From positions 1 to 39,441 of the forward strand of contig JAYSWB010000042.1 in assembly GCA_043718245.1 (NCBI GenBank): a stretch of DNA of 39,441 bases, in the 5' to 3' direction. A program made the position numbers and the translations under genes. This document shows, one piece after another, positions 16,285-24,140 of the stretch (positions are counted from its first letter, which is position 1; every line of letters starts with the position of its first letter). The notes under the pieces were generated by a model that saw nothing but the letters and a program-made list of their open reading frames with translations, did no database searches and was not told the DNA's origin. Source of the stretch: JBAXAB01 sp043718245. GTDB taxonomy: Bacteria; Patescibacteriota; Minisyncoccia; Phycocordibacterales; CAIZLB01.

Positions 16285-17616
16285 TTATCTCTTAAAAACC
16301 TTTTTCCCCACAAACACAGCATTCTTTCCCAACTGTTCTTCGATTCTTAATAATTCATTGTATTTCGCAACGCGATCAGTTCTGCAAAGTGAACCAGTCT
16401 TAATCTGTCCACATCCAAGTCCCACCACAAAGTGTGAAATAGTCACATCTTCTGTCTCTCCAGATCGGTGGGACACAACTGCAGTCATCCCCGCCTTGTG
16501 TGCCATATTAATTGCAGCAATGGTTTCAGTCACAGTTCCGATTTGGTTCAATTTAATAAGAATTGAATTTCCAGCTTTCTTTTGAATTCCCATTTGTAGT
16601 CTTTCAATGTTTGTAACAAAAAGGTCATCTCCAACAATCTGCACTCGTTTACCATCTTTTTTTGTCGCCAATTCGTAACCAGTCCAATCGTCTTCAGAAA
16701 AACCGTCCTCGATTGAAACGATAGGGTAGTTGTTCAACCAATTAGAATAAAAATCAACCATCTCTTCAGTTTTCAAATTCTTTCCCTCAGACGCTAATTC
16801 GTACACGCCATTTTTGTAAAGTTCAGAAGCGGCAGCATCGATTGCAATGGCAATATCATTTCCCGGAACGTAACCTGCTTTTTCTATAGCCTCTAAAATA
16901 ACCTTTAGGGCGCCTTCATTGTTTCCAAGAGATGGCGCGTACCCTCCTTCGTCTCCAGTTGTTGTAGAAAGTCCTCGGTCATGAAGAATTTTCTTCAATG
17001 CATGGAAAACTTCTGCACCCATTCGAAGTGCTTCTCTCCATGTATTTGCTCCAACTGGCATAATCATAAATTCCTGAAGGTCAGTAGATTTTTCAGCGTG
17101 TTTTCCACCATTCAAAATGTTCATCATTGGAAGGGGAAGTGACATTGGCTTTCCAGTTTTTGCAATTTTTGCAAAGTATTTGTACAAGGGAGTTTTTTGA
17201 GACTTGGCCATTGCATGAGAGAAAGCCATAGAGATTCCAAGAATTGCATTCGCTCCTAATTTTGCTTTGTTTTTAGTTCCATCCAAAGCAATCATAGTTT
17301 CATCCAAAGACTTTTGATTAAAAGATTTATTGACCAATGCTTTTCGCAAAGTAGTGTTAACATTTTCCACAGCAAAGAGAACTCCTTTTCCACCATAGCG
17401 TTTTTTGTCACCATCGCGAAGTTCAACTGCTTCGTAGGATCCAGTTGATGCTCCTGATGGTACGGCGGCACGGCCAAATGATCCGTCAGATAAAGTAAGG
17501 TCGACTTCGACGGTTGGGTTTCCTCGAGAATCTAGAATTTCTCGTCCGATGATTTTTTTGATAGTGATTCCGGGAGCTTTCTTCTTGATAATCTTTTTTG
17601 CTTTTTTCTTTGCCAT
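16285..17616 (-). CDS. eno: Enolase
   Basis: This 443-residue enzyme converts 2-phosphoglycerate to phosphoenolpyruvate. It has the N-terminal signature GREILDSRGNPTVEVD, the metal ligands of the barrel (IAIDAAASE, SIEDGFSEDDW, QIVGDDL), and SHRSGETED near the active-site lysine region. A 20-residue basic extension (MAKKKAKKIIKKKAPG) precedes the usual start and is unusual. An extended -10 TGCTACAAT (17653-17645, minus strand) gives a leader of about 22 nt without a Shine-Dalgarno sequence. Confidence 0.96.
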   Translation of the reverse strand: MAKKKAKKIIKKKAPGITIKKIIGREILDSRGNPTVEVDLTLSDGSFGRAAVPSGASTGSYEAVELRDGDKKRYGGKGVLFAVENVNTTLRKALVNKSFNQKSLDETMIALDGTKNKAKLGANAILGISMAFSHAMAKSQKTPLYKYFAKIAKTGKPMSLPLPMMNILNGGKHAEKSTDLQEFMIMPVGANTWREALRMGAEVFHALKKILHDRGLSTTTGDEGGYAPSLGNNEGALKVILEAIEKAGYVPGNDIAIAIDAAASELYKNGVYELASEGKNLKTEEMVDFYSNWLNNYPIVSIEDGFSEDDWTGYELATKKDGKRVQIVGDDLFVTNIERLQMGIQKKAGNSILIKLNQIGTVTETIAAINMAHKAGMTAVVSHRSGETEDVTISHFVVGLGCGQIKTGSLCRTDRVAKYNELLRIEEQLGKNAVFVGKKVFKR

Positions 17617-17717
17617 GGTGTTCGATTAATATTAATAGGGGAAAATTGTAGCACGTTTTATAAAAACGAAAAACTTAACAATTGACAATGGGTACACAAA
17701 AAATGTAAAAATAACAC

Positions 17718-18674
17718 ATGTCAACCTTCTCCTGGCAACACCTCAAAAAACGTCCCCTCTACGTCCTCGCCCCAATGGCTGACGTAACCGACTGCGCCTT
17801 TCGCGCAATTATTGCCAAATACGGCAAACCTGACGTCACCTGGACCGAATTCGTTTCAGCAGACGGACTAATTCGCGCCACCCCCGAGGGAAAGAAAAAA
17901 TTACTAAAAGATTTAGACTACACCGAAGCAGAACGGCCCATCATTGCGCAATTATTTGGTTCAAATGTTGAAAATATGGAAAAAGCATCCATGTTATGTA
18001 AAGAACTTGGTTTCGATGGAATTGATTTAAACATGGGATGCCCCGATAAAAGTATTGAAAAACAAGGAGCAGGGGCGGGGATGATTAAAAATCCTGAAAA
18101 AGCAAAAGAAATAATTCGAGCTGCAATGAAAAGTGGCCTCCCAGTTTCTGTAAAAACTCGAATTGGTTACAACAAAAACGAATTGGATACTTGGCTACCT
18201 GCAATTTTAGAAACTAAACCTGCACTTGTAACCGTGCACGCACGAACCCGAAAGGAAATGTCCCTTGTGCCTGCGGACTGGAATCAAGTTAAAAGAGCTG
18301 TTGAAATTCGCAACCTACTTTCACCTGAAACTTTAATATTTGGAAATGGAGATGCTATATCGATTGAAGACGCAAAGCAAAAAGCAGAATTCTCTGGTGC
18401 AGATGGAGTGATGCTCGGACGTGCTATCTTTGGAACACCATGGTTATTTTCTAATGTAGTACCTGACTTACATAAACGCCTTGATATTATGGTTGAACAT
18501 ACAAAGTTGTTTGAAGAAAAGTTGGGCGGGATTAAAAACTTTGCCATAATGAAAAAACACTATAAAGCCTACGTAAGTGGTTTTGACGGAGCAAAAGAAT
18601 TGAGAGATCATCTAATGACGGCTGAAAATGCTACTGAGGTGGCAAAGATCGTAAACTCTTGGAAAAAGCTCTAG
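17718..18674 (+). CDS. dus: tRNA-dihydrouridine synthase
   Basis: This 318-residue FMN-dependent enzyme reduces uridines in the tRNA D-loop. It shows LAPMADVTDCAFR near the N-terminus, the catalytic-cysteine motif LNMGCPDKSIEKQGAG, VKTRIG, and VHARTRKEMS, followed by GNGDAISIEDA and the phosphate-binding GVMLGRAIFG. The paralogue (DusA/B/C) cannot be assigned by eye. It diverges from enolase with about 100 bases between them. Confidence 0.94.
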   Translation: MSTFSWQHLKKRPLYVLAPMADVTDCAFRAIIAKYGKPDVTWTEFVSADGLIRATPEGKKKLLKDLDYTEAERPIIAQLFGSNVENMEKASMLCKELGFDGIDLNMGCPDKSIEKQGAGAGMIKNPEKAKEIIRAAMKSGLPVSVKTRIGYNKNELDTWLPAILETKPALVTVHARTRKEMSLVPADWNQVKRAVEIRNLLSPETLIFGNGDAISIEDAKQKAEFSGADGVMLGRAIFGTPWLFSNVVPDLHKRLDIMVEHTKLFEEKLGGIKNFAIMKKHYKAYVSGFDGAKELRDHLMTAENATEVAKIVNSWKKL

Positions 18675-18773
18675 AATATAAACTTGCATTTTGTGTGAAT
18701 CTATGGTATTATACTGTTAATAAACAATTACCCAAAAATCCACATTTTACTATATAATAAAACTATAAAACAC

Positions 18774-19652
18774 ATGCAATTCAATCTAAAATTAAGTAAG
18801 GCATTATTGATGATAATTACAACTTTTGTTGTTGTGGTTCTTCCTACTAGCCTGTATGCAGGTACTGGTGGAAAGGATAGTACTTTTATAGATAGTGATT
18901 ATTCTTATCCATCTTATGGAAGTGATACTTCTGATAATTACGGGTATGCGCTTTCTTCGTATGGAGAAGATACTTCTGATAATTACGGATATGCACTATC
19001 TTCTAGTCCTGTGTACTCTAGTAATAGCTACTCCTCAACCCCAATGTATTCAACTCGGTATACTTCAAGCGGTTCAAGTAATAGTAACTGTTGCAACACT
19101 TCAAGTTATGGTTCAAAGTATGCATACAAACTGTCCCAATACCCTTCAGGATATGGGGCTTCGACCGGTGCTGAAAATTATTATTTTGTTCCGGTTTCAA
19201 GATATTCGTACAATCTCTCTCAGTACCCTGCTGGAAATTCAGCAAGTGCTGACAACAGCGGTTCATACTTTTTTAATCCCGTACCAAGATATAGCTATGA
19301 TGTATCTCAATACTCCGCAGGAACAGGTGCTGCGACTACAACTGTAGCAGGCGCCCCTGTCCCAGGCTACACTGCTAACACACAGGCTTATCCTGGAGGA
19401 TCAGGTGCTTCTAATATGAACAACAATTATGCACGTGTTCCGGGCTTTTCTTCAAACGCAAATTATAATAGTAATTATAATGATAATTACTATACACCTC
19501 CCGCTCCCGGCTATACTAGTAACTACACAAGTACAGGTTTTAATTCGAACACTAATTACAATTCAAACTATAACAACAGTGGTGGCTTCATCATCACAGG
19601 AAGCGGAAACAATACCGGTCCCGGATCATTTGTGATTACATCATCACGCTAA
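18774..19652 (+). CDS. Secreted Tyr/Ser/Asn-rich repeat protein
   Basis: The 292-residue protein has a clear signal peptide (hydrophobic 9-28, cleavage near LYAG). The mature part is low in charge and made almost entirely of Tyr, Ser, Asn, Gly, Pro, Thr and Ala, with internal repeats: two 15-residue units (SYGSDTSDNYGYALS), then about four units of the type YSYNLSQYPAG followed by PVPRY or PGY, then Asn/Tyr-rich sequence. One CC pair is present. It could be a surface, matrix or adhesive polymer; no enzyme domain is visible. TATAAT at 18773-16 or so upstream (18753-18758) gives a short leader. Confidence 0.75.
   Translation: MQFNLKLSKALLMIITTFVVVVLPTSLYAGTGGKDSTFIDSDYSYPSYGSDTSDNYGYALSSYGEDTSDNYGYALSSSPVYSSNSYSSTPMYSTRYTSSGSSNSNCCNTSSYGSKYAYKLSQYPSGYGASTGAENYYFVPVSRYSYNLSQYPAGNSASADNSGSYFFNPVPRYSYDVSQYSAGTGAATTTVAGAPVPGYTANTQAYPGGSGASNMNNNYARVPGFSSNANYNSNYNDNYYTPPAPGYTSNYTSTGFNSNTNYNSNYNNSGGFIITGSGNNTGPGSFVITSSR
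18912..19001 (+). repeat. Two tandem 45-bp coding repeats
   Basis: Units 18912-18956 and 18957-19001 are nearly identical and encode SYG(S/E)DTSDNYGYALS. Differences are mostly at third codon positions plus one amino-acid change, so the copies have been kept under protein-level constraint for some time. Confidence 0.8.
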
Positions 19653-19681
19653 ATTTATCTGTATGATATAATCGGTTTAAT

Positions 19682-20638
19682 ATGACCGATCATACGACTC
19701 TGTACCGGAAATACCGACCTCTTTCATTTGACCAAGTATTAGGACAAGACCACATCGTGTCGGTTTTAAAACAGTCATTGGATCGACCATCTCACGCATA
19801 TTTATTCAGTGGTTCAAGAGGTGTTGGAAAAACCAGTATTGCGAGAATCTTTGCGAGGGAGCTCGGAACCTCGGATAACGATATCTACGAAATGGACGCC
19901 GCCTCAAATACTGGGGTTGATAATATGAGAGAGTTATCAGAAGCCGCTAATACTTTACCTTTTGATTCAAAATATAAAGTTTATATTTTGGACGAAGTGC
20001 ACATGCTTTCAAAATCAGCTTTTAATGCGTTCCTAAAAACCTTAGAAGAACCACCACGTCACGTTATTTTCATACTTGCGACAACTGAAACAAACAAAGT
20101 TCCAGAAACGGTTATTTCCCGTTGTCAGCATTTTGCATTCAAAACTCCGTCGGTTGAGGTGCTAAGGGAGAGTATTTTACATGTATCTAAAGCTGAAAAA
20201 ATTAAAATTGAAAAAGAGGCAATTGATCTCATTGCAGTTTTGGGTGACGGATCGTTTAGAGATACTTTGGGGTTGTTGCAAAAAGTTTCTACCAGTGGAG
20301 AAATTACACGCGAAGCAGTAGAGAAAATTACAGGATCACCTCGTCATGTTTTGATTGCGGAATTTGTCGATGGATTACTTCATAAAAAAGCGGTGGTGGC
20401 ATTAGATGCACTTGAAAAAGCTGGAAGTAATAATGCAAATTTGACCATCTTTACTGACCTTGCGTTAATGGAGGTGAGGAATGTGATTATTGGTAATATT
20501 CGAAAGGGGACTGAGGGGGTTTTACCGATTCATTTGAGGAAAGTCTTGGCGTCGCTTCTTAATGCGAGAGCGAGGATTGATTCGTCATCAATTCAGAGTT
20601 TGCCGCTTGAGCTTGCGATTTTGGAGACGAGTGAGTAG
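19682..20638 (+). CDS. dnaX: DNA polymerase III gamma/tau subunit, minimal form
   Basis: This AAA+ clamp-loader subunit loads the sliding clamp at replication forks. Walker A is GSRGVGKT (44-51), Walker B DEVHMLS, sensor 1 ATTETNKVPETVISRC, and the arginine-containing SRCQHF motif is present. At 318 residues it ends after clamp-loader domain III, so there is no tau-type extension. The zinc module that normally sits between the Walker A helix and the MDAAS segment is absent: IFARELGTSDNDIYEMDAAS is continuous. TGATATAAT (ending 19672) gives a leader of about 3 nt. tRNA-Gln follows 13 bases after the stop. Confidence 0.95.
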   Translation: MTDHTTLYRKYRPLSFDQVLGQDHIVSVLKQSLDRPSHAYLFSGSRGVGKTSIARIFARELGTSDNDIYEMDAASNTGVDNMRELSEAANTLPFDSKYKVYILDEVHMLSKSAFNAFLKTLEEPPRHVIFILATTETNKVPETVISRCQHFAFKTPSVEVLRESILHVSKAEKIKIEKEAIDLIAVLGDGSFRDTLGLLQKVSTSGEITREAVEKITGSPRHVLIAEFVDGLLHKKAVVALDALEKAGSNNANLTIFTDLALMEVRNVIIGNIRKGTEGVLPIHLRKVLASLLNARARIDSSSIQSLPLELAILETSE

Positions 20639-20651
20639 AATGCACAGTTAT

Positions 20652-20722
20652 TGGGGGATCGTCTAATGGTAGGACATTTGCCTTTGGCGCAAAGTATCGG
20701 GGTTCGAGTCCCTGTCCCCCAG
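20652..20722 (+). tRNA. tRNA-Gln (anticodon UUG)
   Basis: The cloverleaf is complete: acceptor TGGGGGA/TCCCCCA with U1-A72, D arm GTC-GAC, anticodon stem TTTGC/GCAAA with loop CTTTGGC (anticodon TTG), T arm with loop TTCGAGT, discriminator G. CCA is not encoded. It lies 13 bases after dnaX and is probably cotranscribed with it. Positions 20654-20722 are part of a 70-bp perfect repeat. Confidence 0.95.
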
Positions 20723-20723
20723 C
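20654..20723 (+). repeat. 70-bp direct repeat, copy 1 (probable att site in tRNA-Gln)
   Basis: It is identical at all 70 positions to 22004-22073. It covers the tRNA from nucleotide 3 to one base past the discriminator. Duplication of a tRNA gene's 3' portion is the classic trace of an integrated element. Confidence 0.9.
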
Positions 20724-20752
20724 ACGTGAAGAAGCACTTTATTTAGAAAATT

Positions 20753-21916
20753 ATGTATTGCCTAGTAAATATTCCAGAGTACATTTTAAAAGACGAATAT
20801 ATAAAATACAGACCGCTAAATGAAGTTGGTGAAAATACAGGCAATTGCTTATTCTGGGAGTCTACAAAAAATATACTCAGAAAAGAAAACAATAATTTGC
20901 TATCGATAGAGAAATACCTTGCGGAACCTGAGCACTATAAAGATAGAATTTCAAAAGTTGTATTTGTTTGTGCTAATTTAATAAGTAATTATGACATTAA
21001 AAGCACAGGATTAAATTATTGGAATGATAAAGTAAAAAAAATATTAGATTCTCACTTGCAAACTTTAAATTCTATAAAGTGTAAAAAATATTTGATTTCA
21101 ATTGGGGCACAATCAAATAATTTACAGTTTTTTAAATTTAAAAAAAATCAGAAAGAAGTTCTTGAAAGCTTTTTTTCTTGTTTTGACGTCGTATATCTAA
21201 GAGGGCAGTATACCTATGATTTACTAAAATATAATGAAATTAATTCACCTCACATAACAAGTGTAGGTTGCCCCTCTTTGTTACTAAAGCCTATAGATAC
21301 AACTAAATTGAAATTAAAATTAGATAAAATAAAAGAACTGCACATAAGTCAAATAAAAGTAGGTATTGTTGCCGGCAGTATGGTAGGTAGAAAGGATATA
21401 AGTAGCCATTTTGTTGCATTGATGTGTGATAAAACCATTCATACTTTGGTTCAATCAGGTCAAGATTGGTTAAAATTCATTAAAAAAGAATCATTTCTTC
21501 CACCTATTGAAAGTCTCGTTAAAATTCAAGAAGGCTTGATTAATGTATTAAAGTTTTTTTTCTTAAAACTAGGGATTGCAAAAAATAGGAATAATTTTGT
21601 ATATAATGACAATTGTCTTGAATCGATAGATTATTTTAAGAATAATGTGCATTGTATGATAACCACAAGGATTCATGGCGCTGTGCTGGGAACTTTAGCA
21701 GGTGTGCCAACTCTGTGCCTTGTGACCGACAGTAGAACCTATGAATTATGTGAGCAAATGGGCATTCCATATATAAATTGTATAACTAATCCAAAATACT
21801 TTAAAAATAAGAAAGAATTAATAAGAATTTTTCTAAATAATTGCATTTACTCTGACAAGATAGATCGAACCGTTGAAAATATGAAAGAAAAGTATGCTGT
21901 CATTAGTCGAGTCTAG
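20753..21916 (+). CDS. Polysaccharide pyruvyl transferase family protein
   Basis: The 387-residue protein shows the family's C-terminal signature HCMITTRIHGAVLGTLAGVP followed by the nucleotide-sugar-like loop around TDSRTYELCEQMGIP, and a Rossmann-like middle (VYLRGQYTYDLL, HITSVGCPSLLL, KVGIVAGS). Members transfer pyruvate from PEP to sugars of exopolysaccharides or cell-wall polymers; the acceptor here is unknown. The gene is visibly more A+T-rich than dnaX, with many AAA, ATA and TTA codons. It is the only gene between the two tRNA-Gln repeat copies, which marks it as acquired cargo. It may be read from the dnaX-tRNA transcript. Confidence 0.82.
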   Translation: MYCLVNIPEYILKDEYIKYRPLNEVGENTGNCLFWESTKNILRKENNNLLSIEKYLAEPEHYKDRISKVVFVCANLISNYDIKSTGLNYWNDKVKKILDSHLQTLNSIKCKKYLISIGAQSNNLQFFKFKKNQKEVLESFFSCFDVVYLRGQYTYDLLKYNEINSPHITSVGCPSLLLKPIDTTKLKLKLDKIKELHISQIKVGIVAGSMVGRKDISSHFVALMCDKTIHTLVQSGQDWLKFIKKESFLPPIESLVKIQEGLINVLKFFFLKLGIAKNRNNFVYNDNCLESIDYFKNNVHCMITTRIHGAVLGTLAGVPTLCLVTDSRTYELCEQMGIPYINCITNPKYFKNKKELIRIFLNNCIYSDKIDRTVENMKEKYAVISRV

Positions 21917-22003
21917 TTTTAAAATATAGTTTTTTGGTGACATGTTTTTGAACATATATATAAATTTAGAAACCCCCTATAAGTATAAACTGCATCAAAT
22001 AAA

Positions 22004-22073
22004 GGGGATCGTCTAATGGTAGGACATTTGCCTTTGGCGCAAAGTATCGGGGTTCGAGTCCCTGTCCCCCAGC
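22004..22073 (+). repeat. 70-bp direct repeat, copy 2 (tRNA-Gln pseudo-copy, probable att site)
   Basis: It is a perfect copy of 20654-20723, but the two preceding bases are AA instead of TG. The first two acceptor pairs (1-72, 2-71) are therefore lost, so a functional tRNA-Gln is unlikely. Its last base overlaps the stop codon of the serine recombinase on the minus strand. Confidence 0.88.
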
Positions 22074-23626
22074 TAATCTTTGGAATTTTCTTGTGATTCT
22101 AGTATGACCGCTTTATTGCTTGATATTTTCGGTTCGAGAGTAAATTCCTCACTATTAAGTGTATTTACACGCTCAACAATGAACTGGAACGCCTTGTTAA
22201 AGACAGGTGTTACGATTTTATCTTTCAAACGTAGCTCGGCAAAAACAATTGAGAGTAATTTTCGTTTCTTCTCGGGTGATGCCTTTTCTGTATACAACTC
22301 TCTTGCTCGCTGGGTTAAATCTAAAATGGTTGAACCAAGTTCAATATAGCTAATATTTGCATCCTGGTGTCTTTTGGTTGCGCTAAGAATTTCATTAACT
22401 TCGATTGTGTATTGGGCAAATTTTCTTTCGTAAAATTCAGGACTGATTTTCTTATCAATCTTTTCATCATATAAAGTGTCGATTTTCTGTTGGGTACGAG
22501 TATGTCGGCTATTCAATTCCTGTAACGCAGTAGTGTGGTAAACAATTTCATCAGCATGACTTTCTTTAAGCGCTTTTTTAAGCCAATCGGCAAGTCGTTG
22601 ATTTTTGATTTGAAGTTTATCTAAGTGGGTTAAAATCTGTTCCTCAATCTTTTCTTCACGAGTGTAACTTCGCTGAGTACAAGGTGTCTCATATTTAGTG
22701 CAACGATAATAGACATGGCTCTTGTGATTTTCACCACAAATTGAACGCTCGCATTCCTCGCATTTTATTAACCCTGCAAACAAAAAGGCGTTCTTCTTTG
22801 CTTTGCCAGTAATCTTTTTCTCCATACGAGCTTGGACCCGATAAAAGAGCTCGCTGGAAATTAGTGATTCATGTTTTGCATTTTTATAATGAGCGCCATT
22901 CCATAAAAACTCACCACAGTAAAAACAGTCTTTTAAAATCTTATGCATCTCTGATTTTGCAATTGGTCTGCCAGACTTTGACTTCCAGCCTTCTTTAAAT
23001 AGGTGTTTCCCGAGAGTGTGGGTTGTGAATTCTCCTGTATCGTAAAGCTCGAACGCCTTTTTGATGTAGCCAGCCTCTGACGTCTCAGTTGTATTTATAA
23101 CCCACATTTTGTGACCAATTTCTCCAATTGTTGAATACCCTCGTTTCGCATTGCCAGGGTAAGAATTCTGCGACGCTTTTTCATTAAGGCCTTTTCTGGT
23201 TTCTTCAGAGAGGTTGTTACTGTATTGTCTCGCTAGAACCAAATATATATCCCATTGAAATTTCTCATGAGACTTGGCATTTTTATGGATAATTAAACTT
23301 TGTTTTACAAAGTGAATCTGTCTTTCTTCATCCTGATTTAACCAATCATCTAATTTTTGTGCGTCTTTAAATGTTCTGCTGATTCTGTCTACTTTTTCCG
23401 ATAACACAATTTTTATTTCAGGGTGCTCATCCAGATAATCCATCATTCGATTGAATTCTTTTCTCTCTTGTTTTCCACTTGCAGATTCAGGGACCACAAA
23501 CTTCTCAGCAAAAGTAAAACCTTTGCGTAAACCGTACTCTTCAAGAAGTTTTTTCTGAGCATCTAGGGAGTAGCCTTCTTCTGCCTGTTCTTTTGTGCTC
23601 ACACGAGCTGTTAAAATTGCTAGCAT
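22073..23626 (-). CDS. Large serine recombinase (integrase)
   Basis: This 517-residue site-specific recombinase begins with the resolvase domain: ARVSTKEQAEEGYSLDAQ with the nucleophile Ser10, then VVPESASGK and LSEKVDRISRTF. A recombinase domain follows (about 150-260), then a zinc ribbon (KCEECERSICG ... YYRCTKYETPC, about 280-315) and a coiled-coil segment (about 365-425). This is the layout of phage- and ICE-type large serine integrases. Its 3' end touches the second tRNA-Gln repeat, which supports a role in integration there. The start is set by TATAAT 12 bases upstream. It is the last gene of the element's minus-strand series. Confidence 0.93.
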   Translation of the reverse strand: MLAILTARVSTKEQAEEGYSLDAQKKLLEEYGLRKGFTFAEKFVVPESASGKQERKEFNRMMDYLDEHPEIKIVLSEKVDRISRTFKDAQKLDDWLNQDEERQIHFVKQSLIIHKNAKSHEKFQWDIYLVLARQYSNNLSEETRKGLNEKASQNSYPGNAKRGYSTIGEIGHKMWVINTTETSEAGYIKKAFELYDTGEFTTHTLGKHLFKEGWKSKSGRPIAKSEMHKILKDCFYCGEFLWNGAHYKNAKHESLISSELFYRVQARMEKKITGKAKKNAFLFAGLIKCEECERSICGENHKSHVYYRCTKYETPCTQRSYTREEKIEEQILTHLDKLQIKNQRLADWLKKALKESHADEIVYHTTALQELNSRHTRTQQKIDTLYDEKIDKKISPEFYERKFAQYTIEVNEILSATKRHQDANISYIELGSTILDLTQRARELYTEKASPEKKRKLLSIVFAELRLKDKIVTPVFNKAFQFIVERVNTLNSEEFTLEPKISSNKAVILESQENSKD

Positions 23627-23644
23627 ACTATAGTTGGTATTATA
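23627..23644 (-). promoter_or_regulatory. Recombinase promoter overlapped by an Xre-type operator
   Basis: On the minus strand TATAAT (23644-23639) is followed by ACCAACTATAGT directly before the ATG. The 14 bases ACTATAGTTGGTAT (plus strand, 23627-23640) are identical to part of the operator at 28089-28102 beside the xre gene. Binding there would cover the transcription start. Confidence 0.7.
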
Positions 23645-24140
23645 CGCCTTTCGCAGGCTTTTGGATACTTAGAGTACTTCTCAATAATTGCTCCTCTCTA
23701 AGCCTCTCCAGAGCCTTTTGGAAGCCTTTTTCAAGTTCAAATTGATATTGAATGATGTCCTTAATTTCCTGACTATCTATACGGACCTTTTTAATATTGC
23801 GTACACGTTTCCTGCTTGAGGAACCCCAGGATTCATCAAGGTTCTCTTCCTCGCTAATTTCATTCTTTTGGTTTAGTAGGTTTCTTTCAATCTCCATTGC
23901 ACGTTTTCGTTTCCATATGTAAGAAATAATTTTTTCACACAAAACTTTTTCTATTTCTGTTTGAGTAAGGGTCTCTGCTAGTATCTTATCCCTCATTTCC
24001 TCGAATTCTCGGAGGTTTTCACCCTTAATCAGTAGTTTTTTAGCCAGCTGGCTACGCTTTAAGGGACCTTTAAAAGGCGGTATCTCTTCTTGGGTTTTCT
24101 TAACCTCGCTTATTCCATTGTTATTTGCTTTTATTTTCAT
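23640..24140 (-). CDS. Small charged helical protein of a mobile element
   Basis: This 166-residue protein is highly charged and mostly helical, with no membrane segment. The order LLIKGENLREFEEM ... QTEIEKVLCEKIISYIWKRKRAMEIERN resembles a widespread uncharacterised family in which an acidic 'edxxeF' segment precedes an 'E-L-hydrophobic-W-R-RR-E' helix; I know of no established function. It overlaps the primase-polymerase gene by 20 bases and is followed 13 bases later by the recombinase gene, so it belongs to the replication-integration operon. Confidence 0.6.
   Translation of the reverse strand: MKIKANNNGISEVKKTQEEIPPFKGPLKRSQLAKKLLIKGENLREFEEMRDKILAETLTQTEIEKVLCEKIISYIWKRKRAMEIERNLLNQKNEISEEENLDESWGSSSRKRVRNIKKVRIDSQEIKDIIQYQFELEKGFQKALERLREEQLLRSTLSIQKPAKGV

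Noticed and set aside
16106..16585. 159-codon plus-strand ORF across the terminator and the end of enolase
   Set aside because: It would read through a perfect terminator and lies opposite conserved enolase codons.
18895..19347. Long alternative-frame ORF inside the Tyr-rich gene
   Set aside because: The low-complexity repeats keep a second frame open; only the main frame has a signal peptide and ordered repeats.
22004..22072. Second functional tRNA-Gln
   Set aside because: The first two acceptor pairs are mismatched (A-A, A-C), so it is better read as a repeat copy.
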